A stretch of 54,857 nucleotides of DNA from Micromonospora sp. BL4 (GTDB lineage: Bacteria; Actinomycetota; Actinomycetes; Mycobacteriales; Micromonosporaceae). The stretch is from contig NZ_RCVJ01000109.1 in the NCBI RefSeq assembly GCF_003667505.1, positions 1 through 54,857 of the forward strand, given 5' to 3'. Of this stretch, positions 1-8,794 are shown piece by piece. The notes under the pieces are model-generated. The model ran no database searches and had not been told where the DNA came from. It saw only the letters and a list, made by a program, of their open reading frames with translations. Position numbers and translations under genes: made by a program. The first letter of the stretch is position 1; each line of letters begins with the position of its first letter.

Positions 1-2
1 GG

Positions 3-1451
3 CCCGTCGCCCCGCCGTCGTTCGGCCCACCGTCGTCCGGCCCCGGGCCGGTCGCCCCGCCGTCGTTCGGCCCACCTTCTTCCAGCCCACCGTCGTCCAG
101 CCCGCCCTCGTTCGGCCCGCGGCCGTACGGCCCGGCGCCGTCGGCTCCGCGTCCGTTCGGCCCGGCGGAGGCCGGTTCGGGCGGCGGTGGTCCGGTGGAC
201 GCGGCGCTGGGTGGTGTGCGCGCCGACGACCTCGTCGGTGTCCGTCCGGACGGGTCGGACCGCGCGGACCTCGGCGGAACACCGGCCGGCGTGAACGGAA
301 CAGGCCCCGGCGCTGCCGTCAGCGGCGAGCGGGCGGGCCCGGGCCTCGACAGTCAACCGCCGCGACCTCCGGCGGACGGCGGCGCCGAGCCGGCGTGGCC
401 CGACTCCGACGACCCGGGGCAGCGCGGCGTCCCGGCCGGCGACGAGCAGCACGGGCCGGCCGAGGGCACGGCGCCGGTCGAGTTCCTGCCCGCCAACACG
501 GTCGAAGAGGACCTGCTGGCCGCTGCCGGCGCCGGCAGCACGGACACGTTCCTGTCCACCCTGCTGCTGGCCCGGGTGCTGCTGCCGGCAGCACCGGACT
601 CGGTGCGCGGCAGCCGCCCGGGTGACCCGGGCTTCGTCTGGCGTACCGCGCAGTTGGACGGCGAGACGTACGTGGTGGTCTACACGTCGCCGGAGCGTCT
701 GGCCGACCACGCCGAGGGCGATGTCGACATCGTCCGGGTGAAGTTCGCCCAACTGATCCGGCGCTGGCCGGACGAGGACTGGTCGTTCGCCGTCAACCCG
801 GGCACCCCGGTCGGCGCGAAGCTGCCCGGCGAGCAGATCGTCGCGCTGGCCAACTGGGCCGCGGAGGTGGGGCTCGGCGACGATCTGGAGGTGGACGCGG
901 AGGAGCCGCCGGTCGCGGCGGAACCCGCGGCCCGCCCCCGGTACGCGCCGGCGGCGGTCGACCCGGCCCGACCGACCGTGATGCAGAAGGCGATCGCGCC
1001 CAGTCAGCTGGCGTACTACCTGGATCGGGGGTACGACCGGGTCTCCGGCTTCGTGCACCGGGCCGGCGAGCTGGCGCACCTGACCACGCCGGCTCAGTTG
1101 TACGACGCGCTGGGCCTCAGCTACCCGGGTTCGCCGTTCGCCCGGGACGCCGAGGAGATCTACGTGCTGCGCTGGCCGGCGCACCGGCCGAGTCTCTACC
1201 GGATTCCCTACGGGGGTCAGAACGAGCCGGCGATGCGGGCGATGGAGGGCTGGGTCATCGAGCGCCCGCCGTTCCGGGGCAACGGCTTCGCGCCGGGCGA
1301 GAGCAGCGACGTGGTGGCGGAATTCAAGGTGGACAGCGCGCGGCTGCCGCACGGCGCGCAACTCTGGCGGATCGGCGCGGACGGCTCCGAACGGGTGGTC
1401 GCGGTGCTCGACGCGGACGCGCTGCTGTGGCGACGGGCCGGTGAGGCGTGA
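3..1451 (+). CDS. Proline-rich protein with SseB-like domain, 3' part only
   Basis: The reading frame is open from the left edge, so the start lies outside the window. The first ~190 bases encode a low-complexity Pro/Ser/Gly/Phe linker with repeated PPSFGP and PPSS units. Bases ~480-880 match the SseB N-terminal domain pattern (a 'YVVVYTSPERL' strand and a 'VNPGTPVG' turn). Bases ~975-1440 form a second compact conserved domain with the marks GYDRVSGFVHR, ALGLSYPGSPF, LRWPAHRP and PPFRGNGFAPG. The stop overlaps the start of the next gene by one base (TGATG), so the two are probably translated together. The function is unknown. The layout (disordered linker, then a C-terminal domain followed by a tiny coupled gene) resembles actinobacterial secreted or type VII-linked toxin and immunity pairs, but that is inference. 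Confidence 0.8.
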   Translation, partial: PVAPPSFGPPSSGPGPVAPPSFGPPSSSPPSSSPPSFGPRPYGPAPSAPRPFGPAEAGSGGGGPVDAALGGVRADDLVGVRPDGSDRADLGGTPAGVNGTGPGAAVSGERAGPGLDSQPPRPPADGGAEPAWPDSDDPGQRGVPAGDEQHGPAEGTAPVEFLPANTVEEDLLAAAGAGSTDTFLSTLLLARVLLPAAPDSVRGSRPGDPGFVWRTAQLDGETYVVVYTSPERLADHAEGDVDIVRVKFAQLIRRWPDEDWSFAVNPGTPVGAKLPGEQIVALANWAAEVGLGDDLEVDAEEPPVAAEPAARPRYAPAAVDPARPTVMQKAIAPSQLAYYLDRGYDRVSGFVHRAGELAHLTTPAQLYDALGLSYPGSPFARDAEEIYVLRWPAHRPSLYRIPYGGQNEPAMRAMEGWVIERPPFRGNGFAPGESSDVVAEFKVDSARLPHGAQLWRIGADGSERVVAVLDADALLWRRAGEA

Positions 1452-1813
1452 TGCGGGACGGCTACGTGGCCCGTTGGCAGGGCCGGGAATACCAGGCCAG
1501 TCCGGACGGCGACGACATCCGGCTCTACCAGCCGGAGCCGGGTGAGGGCTTCGAGGAGGTCCGCGCCGGCCGGTACGTGCGGGTGCTGCCGGCGAGCGAC
1601 GTCGACGACCTGGCGTACGTGCGGACCACCTGCACCTGGCAGGGGCAGCCGTTCATCGTGCTCGGTGAGCACGACGCCTGGCTGCGGGTGGAGTACACCG
1701 GTGGCCGCTGGCCGGTGGCCGAGGCGATGCGCCTGGAGGTGTTCGACTTCGGCGTCTATCAGGGCTGGGCGCCGGCGGCCGAGGTCACCGACCTGCGGGA
1801 GCAGCGGCTCTGA
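1451..1813 (+). CDS. Conserved hypothetical protein, translationally coupled partner of the SseB-like gene
   Basis: About 120 aa with no signal peptide or membrane segment. It has a regular beta-strand pattern (YVARWQGREYQASPDG, GRYVRVLP, TTCTWQGQPFIVLGEH) and many Trp and Tyr residues. I chose the ATG at 1451, which overlaps the upstream stop by one base; a GTG lies directly before it at 1448. No known domain is recognised. Its size, acidic character and strict coupling fit either an immunity or chaperone partner or a second subunit of the SseB-like protein. The sequence does not decide between these. Confidence 0.75.
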   Translation: MRDGYVARWQGREYQASPDGDDIRLYQPEPGEGFEEVRAGRYVRVLPASDVDDLAYVRTTCTWQGQPFIVLGEHDAWLRVEYTGGRWPVAEAMRLEVFDFGVYQGWAPAAEVTDLREQRL

Positions 1814-1817
1814 CCGG

Positions 1818-2750
1818 TCAGGACTTGGCCCAGCGCAGGATCTCGCCGAGCACCAGCTCCGGCGCCTCCAGGTGCGGAAAGTGCCCGACCCCGTCGAGCA
1901 GCCGCCACTCGTACGGTGCGACGACGTACCGACCGGAGCCCAGGGCCGTACGCGGCAGGGCGGCGACATCCAACGCGCCGTGCAGTTGGAGCGTGGGAGT
2001 GACCAGCGGCTTCTGCATCAGGCGGACGAACCGGTAGCCGTGCAGCCGCAGCAGCGAGCGGAAGGCCCAGCGGTATCCCTCCAGCGCGCAGAACGCGGCC
2101 TGGGGGATGCGCATCGCCTCCCGGCACCGCTCGGCGTACGCCTCGAAGTCCGGCCCGGCCACCCAGCGTGGCCCGCCCCAACGGTGCAGGATCTCCGCCA
2201 CGCCCGCCGCGCCGTCCCGGGTCAGCACGTGCTCGTAGCGGGGCAGTTGGAACTTCAGCGCCGGGGTGGAGGCGGCGAACTGGCCGCGTGGGTCGGCGAA
2301 GATGGCGGCCCGCAGCCGCAGCGGGTGTGGTGCGCCGAGCACCACCAGCCGGCGGACCAGCGACGGGTGGAACGAGGCCACCGTCCAGGCGACCATGCCG
2401 CCGACGCCGCTGCCGACCAGGGTCGCCGACCGTTCGCCGAGCGCGCGGATCAACCCGGCCATGTCGGCGGCGAGGGTGTATCCGTCGTACCCCCGGGGTG
2501 GCTTGTCGCTGGCGCCGTAGCCGCGTAGGTCCACCGCGACCGCGCGGAAACCGGCGTCGGCGACCGCCGGCAGCATCCGGTGCCACGCCCACCAGTGCTC
2601 GGGGAAGCCGTGCAGGAACAGCACCATCGGCCCGGTGCCGGCCTCGACCACGTGGAATCGGGTGCCGTTGGCGCCGACGAAGCGGTGCGTCCACGGCCCC
2701 TCGGTGAGGACACAGGACTCGTCGACGGCTCCGCCGCGCTGGTCGGTCAT
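1818..2750 (-). CDS. Alpha/beta hydrolase, epoxide-hydrolase-like, nucleophile replaced by Gly
   Basis: A 310-aa protein with the epoxide hydrolase/haloalkane dehalogenase layout: the oxyanion motif HGFPEHWW (residues 47-54), VDLRGYGASDKP, a cap region, a putative acid Asp261 (GALDVAALP) and the C-terminal HFPHLEAPE with His290. The nucleophile elbow reads V-G-S-G-V-G-G at residues 112-118, where the family has G-H-D-W-G-G. The position that normally holds Asp or Ser is therefore Gly115, which predicts loss of classical hydrolase activity or an altered role. The ATG at 2750 was preferred because in-frame codons further upstream have low-complexity translation. The gene converges on the 121-aa gene, with stops only a few bases apart. 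Confidence 0.85.
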   Translation of the reverse strand: MTDQRGGAVDESCVLTEGPWTHRFVGANGTRFHVVEAGTGPMVLFLHGFPEHWWAWHRMLPAVADAGFRAVAVDLRGYGASDKPPRGYDGYTLAADMAGLIRALGERSATLVGSGVGGMVAWTVASFHPSLVRRLVVLGAPHPLRLRAAIFADPRGQFAASTPALKFQLPRYEHVLTRDGAAGVAEILHRWGGPRWVAGPDFEAYAERCREAMRIPQAAFCALEGYRWAFRSLLRLHGYRFVRLMQKPLVTPTLQLHGALDVAALPRTALGSGRYVVAPYEWRLLDGVGHFPHLEAPELVLGEILRWAKS

Positions 2751-2889
2751 GGCAGACAGCCTAGGACCCCGGTCGTCCCCACCGGCCCTGGTGGTCGCGT
2801 TGAACAGGGAGAAGCCCGGGTTGTCCCCTACCGACACGAGAGTCCGGGCCGGCGGTCTCCCGACCGCCGACCCGGACCCTGGACGGGGC

Positions 2890-4230
2890 CTAGCGCAGGT
2901 ACGTGCTGAACACCCGGTTGGCCACCGCGTCACCGGTGCTCAACCCGGCGTCGGCGTCCCACTGGTAGTGCACGCCCAGGAAGACCCGGCTGCGGGCGTT
3001 CTCGGTCGCCGCGGCGCTGAAGCTGCTGAACGAACGCGTGACGCCCGCCGCGTTCGGGTCCTCGGTGGTCGCCACGAAACCGACGGCGTCGGTGCCGTAG
3101 TACCGCTTCATGACGCCGGCCCACGCCCCGGCGAAGGTGGCGTGGCCGGAGACGTACGCCGGGAACGGCGGGGAGAACCGGGTGCCGTTCCGGTCGACGG
3201 AGAGCGGGCGCCAAGCCGGGTTGGGCACCGTGGCGGAGTTGCCGTCACTCTGCGGCTCGGCGATCGCCGACTCGGGTCGCCACAGGTCGATGCTGGTGTT
3301 GTACTTGGCGTCCCAGGCGGCGATGGCGGCGTCGGCCATGGCCATCGCGACGAGGGCGAAGAGCCGGGGCGTGTCGGTGGTCCGCTGGCTCGCCACGATC
3401 TGGGTGTGCTCGAAGAGCTGACCCGGGGGCTTGTAGGTGCCGCTGACGTCGTTGGCCCAGAAGAAGGCGAGCTTCGTCTGGTCGGCGTTGCGGTCGGTCG
3501 CCGGCGCGGTGGCGGAGCCGAGTCGCTTCACCTCGTTGACCTGGGCGGCGTACGCGCTGCTGGTCAGCATTGCCGACACGGTGCTGAAGCCACCCGGCAG
3601 CGGCGGGCGGAACTGCGAGCCGGAGGTGAGCGCGAACGGCGTCACGTTGCCCCAGTTGGGGCCGACCGCGGCACCGGATCCGGTCGGGCGCCACTGCCCG
3701 GCGGCCTCGCTGGCGGTGTAGCCGGCGTTGTTGGCGGAGCGGTCGTTCGCGCGGGCGTTGATGATGTTCTGGGCGGCCGTCTCGCCGACGCTGCGGCTCC
3801 AGCCCTCGGGCCCTGGTTCGCCGATGGGTGGATCGGCCTGCCGGGCCTCGTTGTACTTCGTGGTGAAGTAGGCGCTCTGGGCGGGGAAGACCGCGCGGAG
3901 GACGTCGTGGGCGGCGATGTCGAGGTTGGTGTCCCGGTCGTAGCTGAAGTTGGGAATCGGGGACACCCTCGCGAGGTAGGGCGTTCCGCTCCTGCCCAGC
4001 GAGATCGAGGTGTCGTACATCGCCAGGTGCATCATGGCGCCGGCCCGGGACAGGGTGGTGGGCGGCCCGTTGCTGGTGCGGAACGCGTCCAGCAGCACGT
4101 CGTTCCAGTAGACGACGTGGTCGAAATCCGGGGGGATGGCGCTGGCGGGCGTGGGAGTGACGACCCCGCCGCCGACGACAACCGCTGCGAGCACCGCGAT
4201 GGCTCGCCCCAGCCGTGTTCTCTTGTTCAA
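2890..4230 (-). CDS. Secreted vanadium-dependent haloperoxidase-like (PAP2 superfamily) protein
   Basis: A 446-aa protein with an N-terminal signal peptide (basic MNKRTRLGR, a hydrophobic run, then ASA), so it is probably exported. The C-terminal half has the vanadate/phosphate-binding pattern of the family: K-x8-RP (KYNTSIDLWRP), VSGH within PAYVSGHATF, and SRx5Hx3D within SRVFLGVHYQWD. The first motif has two more residues than the classical K-x6-RP, and PSGH is VSGH. The family includes bacterial haloperoxidases and acid phosphatases. The substrate cannot be read from sequence. The gene lies on the same strand as the upstream LuxR-type regulator, about 115 bases away. Confidence 0.85.
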   Translation of the reverse strand: MNKRTRLGRAIAVLAAVVVGGGVVTPTPASAIPPDFDHVVYWNDVLLDAFRTSNGPPTTLSRAGAMMHLAMYDTSISLGRSGTPYLARVSPIPNFSYDRDTNLDIAAHDVLRAVFPAQSAYFTTKYNEARQADPPIGEPGPEGWSRSVGETAAQNIINARANDRSANNAGYTASEAAGQWRPTGSGAAVGPNWGNVTPFALTSGSQFRPPLPGGFSTVSAMLTSSAYAAQVNEVKRLGSATAPATDRNADQTKLAFFWANDVSGTYKPPGQLFEHTQIVASQRTTDTPRLFALVAMAMADAAIAAWDAKYNTSIDLWRPESAIAEPQSDGNSATVPNPAWRPLSVDRNGTRFSPPFPAYVSGHATFAGAWAGVMKRYYGTDAVGFVATTEDPNAAGVTRSFSSFSAAATENARSRVFLGVHYQWDADAGLSTGDAVANRVFSTYLR

Positions 4231-4345
4231 TGTGGTCCCTCTCCCCGTGCGTGGGCCATAGGATCTCTATCGGCCAACGTCGATCATCTGGGCCCGGGGC
4301 GGTCACGGAGAAGGGCGAAGCGGTAGCGTTCCGCAAGTTGCAAGG

Positions 4346-5176
4346 TCAGATCCAGCCGCGGCGGGCGGCGGCGATGCCGAGGGTCATCCGGTTCGAGGCG
4401 CCGAGCCGCTCGGCCAGTAGCTCGAAATGCCGCCGCACCCATCGGGGGCTGCGGCCCAGGCTGCGCGCGATGGCGTCGTCCTTGGCCCCCTGGGCGGCCA
4501 GCCGGAGGATCTGCAACTGCACGTTCGACGGCGCCTCCCCGGACGTCGCCGAGGCGGTGCCCAGGGGCTGGGCCTGTCGCCAGAGACTGTCGAAGTAGTG
4601 GGCAGCCAGGCCCACCAGCGCCGGTGCGCGCAGCACCCAACCAGCCGACCGTGCGGCGCCGCCGGGCGCGATGACGGCCACCTCCTCGGAGATCACCATC
4701 GAGGTGGGTGCGGCGGCGACCACCCTGATCTGGCGCCCGGGGCGGGCGGCGCCGTCGGCGTGGCCGAGGCCGCCGGGCAGTTCGAGGAGCCGCCGATCGA
4801 GGATTGTCCGGTGCCATCGGTCCATGGCCAGCTCCGGGCCCGCGCTCGTCGGCTCCGGCGGCATCCCGTGCAGCAACCGGCAGTCGTCCGGCGCCTCGGC
4901 GGTCAACCGGCCGGCGAGCCGCGTGAACTCCGCCCAGTCCCGGACGATGTCGTCCCGGCCGTGGGCGGTCGAACTCCGATGCTCCTCCAGCCGCTCCAAC
5001 TGGGCGTACTGGTCGATCAGTCGGTGTTGGGCGCGGACCAGTTCCCGCTGACCGGCGGCGAGCATCAGTCGCAGCTCCATGGCCGACACCGTGGCGGTGT
5101 CGAGCGGAGAGGAATGCACCCCCCAGAGCGGGTCCGTGCCGCTGCTGTCGGTCTCCGACCAGATTCCACCTGACAA
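4346..5176 (-). CDS. LuxR-type HTH transcriptional regulator (TrmB/LuxR-like single-HTH protein)
   Basis: A 276-aa protein. Residues ~40-70 form a helical, coiled-coil-like stretch (ELVRAQHRLIDQYAQLERLEE), the middle is a sensor-like domain, and residues ~215-270 are a LuxR-type helix-turn-helix (LQILRLAAQGAKDDAIARSLG, then SPRWVRRHFELLAERLGASNR). This layout is common in actinobacterial regulators without a receiver domain. The start is uncertain: a TTG at 5176 sits behind a GGGGGTGG stretch, and a later GTG or ATG near 5080-5115 would remove a disordered N-terminus. The nearby haloperoxidase-like gene is a possible target, by position only. Confidence 0.75.
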   Translation of the reverse strand: MSGGIWSETDSSGTDPLWGVHSSPLDTATVSAMELRLMLAAGQRELVRAQHRLIDQYAQLERLEEHRSSTAHGRDDIVRDWAEFTRLAGRLTAEAPDDCRLLHGMPPEPTSAGPELAMDRWHRTILDRRLLELPGGLGHADGAARPGRQIRVVAAAPTSMVISEEVAVIAPGGAARSAGWVLRAPALVGLAAHYFDSLWRQAQPLGTASATSGEAPSNVQLQILRLAAQGAKDDAIARSLGRSPRWVRRHFELLAERLGASNRMTLGIAAARRGWI

Positions 5177-5389
5177 GCCTGACCACCCCCGTGGACGTTG
5201 CCGAGGCGGCGGCCGGCAGGCCGGTCTGCGGTGCGGTCGGCGCAGGGCGTCCGTCCACCTTCGGACATCGACGATCGTGGCTGGACTGCTGCTGCCTCGT
5301 CAAGAGGCCGTATCGCCGTTGACGCGCGGGGAGCCGGTGTGCATGGCGTGTGCAGCTTGATACCGAGAGTCAGGGTTCGAGTGGTCGCG
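5177..5389. other. Intergenic, no gene seen
   Basis: About 210 bases between the LuxR-type gene and the lipoprotein gene, both on the minus strand. It probably carries the promoter of the regulator. I see no strong hairpin or repeat here. Confidence 0.4.
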
Positions 5390-5914
5390 TCAGCGCGGGA
5401 CGATGCTCGCGGGAACGCCCGGCCCGCAGTTGATCCGGACCGATCGAGCGCTGATTCGCAGGGTGACGAAACTTCCCTGGGCGAGGGCGCCGGCGTCGGC
5501 TCCGTGCAGGGCGTATTCGACGCCGTCCTCCGAGACGAACCCGTAGCAGGGGCCTGAACCGCCCCGCGTGACGTGGCCGGCGACCAGGTTGGTGGGCAGG
5601 AGGTCGCTCGGCTCCGTCGGCTTCCGAGGCTTCGGCGGAGTGCCGAGAGACGGCGGGACGGTGCGTGACAGGGGCGGTGTGGTGAAGCGGCCGGACGGGG
5701 GCACCGGCGACGCCGGGACCGCCGGCGTGGACTCGCCGCGGGTGGTCGGTGCGGTGCTGGTCGACGTCGCGGCGCTGGTCGGGGTGCCGCTGGCCGAGGT
5801 CGCGGCGGTCGGGCTGCCCTCGTCCGCTCCGGCGCAGGCGGTCAGGGGCAGCAGGAGGAGAGCGGCGAGGCCGGCCGCCGGCAGGGTGGCGCGTGACGGA
5901 AGGGGCACGGTCAT
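5390..5914 (-). CDS. Putative lipoprotein with Ser/Thr/Pro-rich linker
   Basis: A 174-aa protein with a type II signal peptide and lipobox LTAC, Cys27 being the predicted lipidated residue. Residues ~30-110 are a low-complexity Ser/Thr/Pro/Ala linker, as expected of a cell-wall spacer. The C-terminal ~60 residues form a small domain with two Cys (GPCYGFV and INCGPG) that could form a disulfide. The start at ATG 5914 puts the signal peptide at the N-terminus; the frame further upstream runs through the terminator of the protease gene. Function unknown. Confidence 0.75.
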   Translation of the reverse strand: MTVPLPSRATLPAAGLAALLLLPLTACAGADEGSPTAATSASGTPTSAATSTSTAPTTRGESTPAVPASPVPPSGRFTTPPLSRTVPPSLGTPPKPRKPTEPSDLLPTNLVAGHVTRGGSGPCYGFVSEDGVEYALHGADAGALAQGSFVTLRISARSVRINCGPGVPASIVPR

Positions 5915-5956
5915 GGGACGTTCCGGCAGGTCACCTGGTTCCTCCGTCGGCCCCTG

Positions 5957-5998
5957 CAAAAGGGCGACGCCCGGGCAGGTGACCTGCCCGGGCGTCGC
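5957..5998 (-). terminator. Rho-independent terminator of the first M6 protease gene
   Basis: A perfect 17-bp inverted repeat (5964-5980 and 5982-5998) around a single centre base, followed on the minus strand by CCCTTTT. It lies 15 bases past the stop of the protease gene and upstream of the lipoprotein start. Confidence 0.8.
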
Positions 5999-6012
5999 TT
6001 GGTGGTGCGGGA

Positions 6013-8454
6013 TCAGTTGAAGCGGACCTTCATCGAGGTGCCGTCCTGCTCCAGAACCTTGATCTTGACACCGGCTGCGGGGAGCTTGACGCCGTGGTTC
6101 GGCAGCTCCTCGTAGAAGTACTTCTTGGTGTCGTCGAACAGCGGCTCCGCAGCCTGGCCACGGATGTACTGCGGCTGGCTGTTGAGGTGCAGCGTGAACG
6201 AGTCGGCCTTGTTGAGGCTGAACGGTGCGTCGTACATCTGGACGCGTGCACGCCACGGCGCACCGGTCAGGTTGTAGATCGGGCGCGGGTGCGCGTCGAT
6301 GTACAGGTTGCGGCCCTCACCCGGGTGACCACCCGGGTTGGACGGCGACGCCGGGGCCGTGTTGTTGTCGTTCCAGCGGGTGTTCCAGTACGAGATGAGC
6401 AGACCCTCCTGGTACGCGTAGTGGTCCACCCAGTCCGGGCGGGTGTTCGCGTAGCCGAAGAAGTACGGGCCGGTCTTCAGGTACTTGTCGTACGAGACGT
6501 ACGAGCGGTTGCCCGCGATGTAGTAGTTGTCGAACAGGCGGGTGTAGGTCGCGCCAACGACCTCCCAGCCGCCCAGCGCCCAGCCGGCGTCCGTCTCGGC
6601 ACCGTCGCTGAGCACCGTCTGGCCGTCGGCCGTCACCTTGATCGCGTCACCGAAGAAACCACCCTCGGAGACGCCACCGTCGGTGACGTAGTGCAGGCGA
6701 ACCTGCGCGACCTTGCCGGCGAGCGCGTTCAGCGGGATGTTGATGTCCGCCCACGCGCCGTTGCTGCTGCCGTCGAGGGCCGGTCGCCCGGCGCCGTCGA
6801 CGCCGATGGACTCGCCGTTGACGGTGCCGTCCAGGTCGACCCAGGTCTGCCCGCCGTCGGTGGACCCCTCGAAGTAGAGGTAGTCGTACCCCTCCTCGAT
6901 GGCGTACTTGCCCTTGAGGGACATCGCGGCGGACGACTTGCCGGTGAGGTCGAACGTCCTCGTCATGGAACGGTTGAGGTCGTCGTCGTTACCCGAGAAG
7001 TACTGCTTCGAGCCTTCGAACGGTGCGCCGTAGTTGAAGGTGTACTCCCGCTGGGGCAGCACCACCACCGCGGCCTGCGCCTTGGCCGAGTTGTACTCCT
7101 GCGGCCCGAGGTCCAGCGTGCGCTTCTGCCCGGCCACGATCACCTCGTAGTCGAGCCAGCCGAGCTGGAGCTTGTTCCACGCACCCAGGTCGCCACCACG
7201 GTCGCCGATCCCGACGTCGTTCTTGGCGCCGAGCCGGCTCTGGGCCATCAGGGTCCAGTGCTCGTTGCTGTTGTCCGCCGGTCCGTAGTCGTCCGGCAGG
7301 CCCAGGTCGTGGCCGTACTCGTGGTAGAAGACGCTCCGGCCACCGTTTTCCGGCTGGATCGTGTAGTCGCGGATCCAGACGCCGGTGTTGCCGATCTGGG
7401 TGCCACCGATCGGGAAGTTCGGCGGACCGACCGGCGAGCTGTTGAAGGCCGACCAGCGGTGGCTCCAGATGGCGTCCTCACCCTGGTGCGGGTCACCGTC
7501 GGCCTGGTCGCCGCCGGAGTGGACGATCTGGAAGTGGTCGATGTAGCCGTCCGACTCGTTGAAGTCGCCGTCGCCGTCGAAGTCGAACCGGTCCCACTGG
7601 TCGTAGGACCGCATCTCCTCGGCGATCTGCGCGTCCGTCCGGCCCTTGGCCTTCTGGTCGGCGACCCACTGGTTGGCGGCGTCGGCGATCAGGTTCCAGG
7701 TGTTCGAGCAGACGTTGTCGCCACAGACAGCGGGGTCGCCCGTCGGGTCGGCATCGGCCTTCGGGTCGTCGGAACGACCGTAGCGGGCCTCGTTGTACGG
7801 CACCTTCACCCAGTCGGTGACCATGCCGTTGACGGTGTAACGGCCCGAGGACTGCGCCTCGTAGTACTGCTTCAGCGACTCGTCACCGGGGTTGGTGCCG
7901 AAGTAGAGCTGGCGGAAGTGCGCCGGGCTGAAGTCCGGCTGCCAGATGGTGGAGTTGTCCACGGCCCGGTTGGGCTCGGGGATCTGGTTGTGCAGCGGCC
8001 CCTCGAACGTCGTCGGCCCGGCGATGTCCGAGTTCATGTCCTTGTCCGGGTAGGACGGGTGGCGCTGGTTCCCGAACTCGGCCAGGATCACGAAGATCTT
8101 GTCGGTCTGCTCACGCTTGAGCTCGACGTACTGGTCCTTGGACTTCTTTGCGCCGGCGAAGCTGCGGGCGCTGGTGCCCGTGCCGTTCGTCTCGCCGACC
8201 TTGACGACCGTGCTGCCATTGCGCTCGATCGGCTTGCTACGCCCGCTCAGCACGTCGCTGAGACCCTGCTGACGCAGCTCGCGACGCTTGTCCTCGAGCT
8301 TGTCGGGGAGTTCGTCCTTCAATGACTGCGGTTCGGCGGCGGACGGAGCTGCTGCCGGCAGTTTGGGCTGAGGCGCCGCCGAGGCGGACGGGCCGAAAGC
8401 CAGGCCTGTCGCCGTCAGTGAGAGCCCGAGCAGACCCACTGCGACTTTGCGCAC
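6013..8454 (-). CDS. Secreted M6 family (immune inhibitor A-like) metalloprotease
   Basis: An 813-aa protein with a Sec-type signal peptide (MRKVAVGLLGLSLTATGLAF, ending near ASA). The zinc site HEYGHDLGLPD is at about residues 377-387 and is followed by NEHWTLMAQS, the Met-turn-like region of metzincin-type M6 peptidases. An upstream Asp-rich stretch (DFDGDGDFNESDGYIDHF) looks like a calcium site. The C-terminal half has beta-sandwich and carbohydrate-binding-like strands. The family cleaves extracellular proteins (for example Bacillus InhA and Vibrio PrtV). A long propeptide (to about residue 110) is likely removed on maturation. It is one of two adjacent M6 genes here, each with its own terminator, so they are probably separate transcripts. 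Confidence 0.93.
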   Translation of the reverse strand: MRKVAVGLLGLSLTATGLAFGPSASAAPQPKLPAAAPSAAEPQSLKDELPDKLEDKRRELRQQGLSDVLSGRSKPIERNGSTVVKVGETNGTGTSARSFAGAKKSKDQYVELKREQTDKIFVILAEFGNQRHPSYPDKDMNSDIAGPTTFEGPLHNQIPEPNRAVDNSTIWQPDFSPAHFRQLYFGTNPGDESLKQYYEAQSSGRYTVNGMVTDWVKVPYNEARYGRSDDPKADADPTGDPAVCGDNVCSNTWNLIADAANQWVADQKAKGRTDAQIAEEMRSYDQWDRFDFDGDGDFNESDGYIDHFQIVHSGGDQADGDPHQGEDAIWSHRWSAFNSSPVGPPNFPIGGTQIGNTGVWIRDYTIQPENGGRSVFYHEYGHDLGLPDDYGPADNSNEHWTLMAQSRLGAKNDVGIGDRGGDLGAWNKLQLGWLDYEVIVAGQKRTLDLGPQEYNSAKAQAAVVVLPQREYTFNYGAPFEGSKQYFSGNDDDLNRSMTRTFDLTGKSSAAMSLKGKYAIEEGYDYLYFEGSTDGGQTWVDLDGTVNGESIGVDGAGRPALDGSSNGAWADINIPLNALAGKVAQVRLHYVTDGGVSEGGFFGDAIKVTADGQTVLSDGAETDAGWALGGWEVVGATYTRLFDNYYIAGNRSYVSYDKYLKTGPYFFGYANTRPDWVDHYAYQEGLLISYWNTRWNDNNTAPASPSNPGGHPGEGRNLYIDAHPRPIYNLTGAPWRARVQMYDAPFSLNKADSFTLHLNSQPQYIRGQAAEPLFDDTKKYFYEELPNHGVKLPAAGVKIKVLEQDGTSMKVRFN

Positions 8455-8514
8455 GTGGTACCTCCGGTGTGAGGGAACCCGGCCCTACGGGGGTACGGGC
8501 CGGTGACAGATCGA

Positions 8515-8528
8515 TCCCACTAGTGGGA
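8515..8528. promoter_or_regulatory. Palindromic operator candidate upstream of the M6 protease
   Basis: The perfect 14-bp palindrome TCCCACTAGTGGGA lies about 60 bases upstream of the protease start at 8454. The position fits an operator or promoter element. No regulator is identified. Confidence 0.35.
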
Positions 8529-8713
8529 CCAATGGTGAACATAGACACTGCCGGGACGGGTGGGAAGATGCACGCGTCGATTTGTTGCAAGATTTTGTTG
8601 GGAATGCTTTTCACCGTCACACCCCTGCGCTTCATCAGCGCCGCTGACCAGGATGGATCGGCCGACGGCCATTTAAGTGACGCATTTCGATCAACGTGAT
8701 CGGGCATACGACA

Positions 8714-8747
8714 GTGGGGCCGGCGGCGTCTCCGCCACCGGCCCCAC
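8714..8747 (-). terminator. Hairpin terminator of the second M6 protease gene
   Basis: A 15-bp inverted repeat (8714-8728 and 8733-8747) with one G-T pair and a 4-base loop, starting about 48 bases past the stop at 8795. No clear T-run follows, which is usual in high-GC actinomycetes. Confidence 0.65.
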
Positions 8748-8794
8748 CGACACCGCTGTCGTCAGTTACCGATTCGCACGACCATCTCGCTCGG

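Larger units (their letters stand above)
8455..8794. other. Intergenic between the two M6 protease genes
   Basis: 340 bases without a convincing gene. It holds the promoter side of the downstream protease, a 14-bp perfect palindrome (8515-8528), an AT-richer stretch near 8575-8700 unlike the surrounding GC-rich DNA, and the terminator hairpin of the upstream protease. Confidence 0.6.

Noticed and set aside
6094..8325. Long open frame opposite the first M6 protease gene
   Set aside because: It mirrors the protease codons in very GC-rich DNA and translates to a Val/Arg/Leu-rich sequence without domains or a Shine-Dalgarno.
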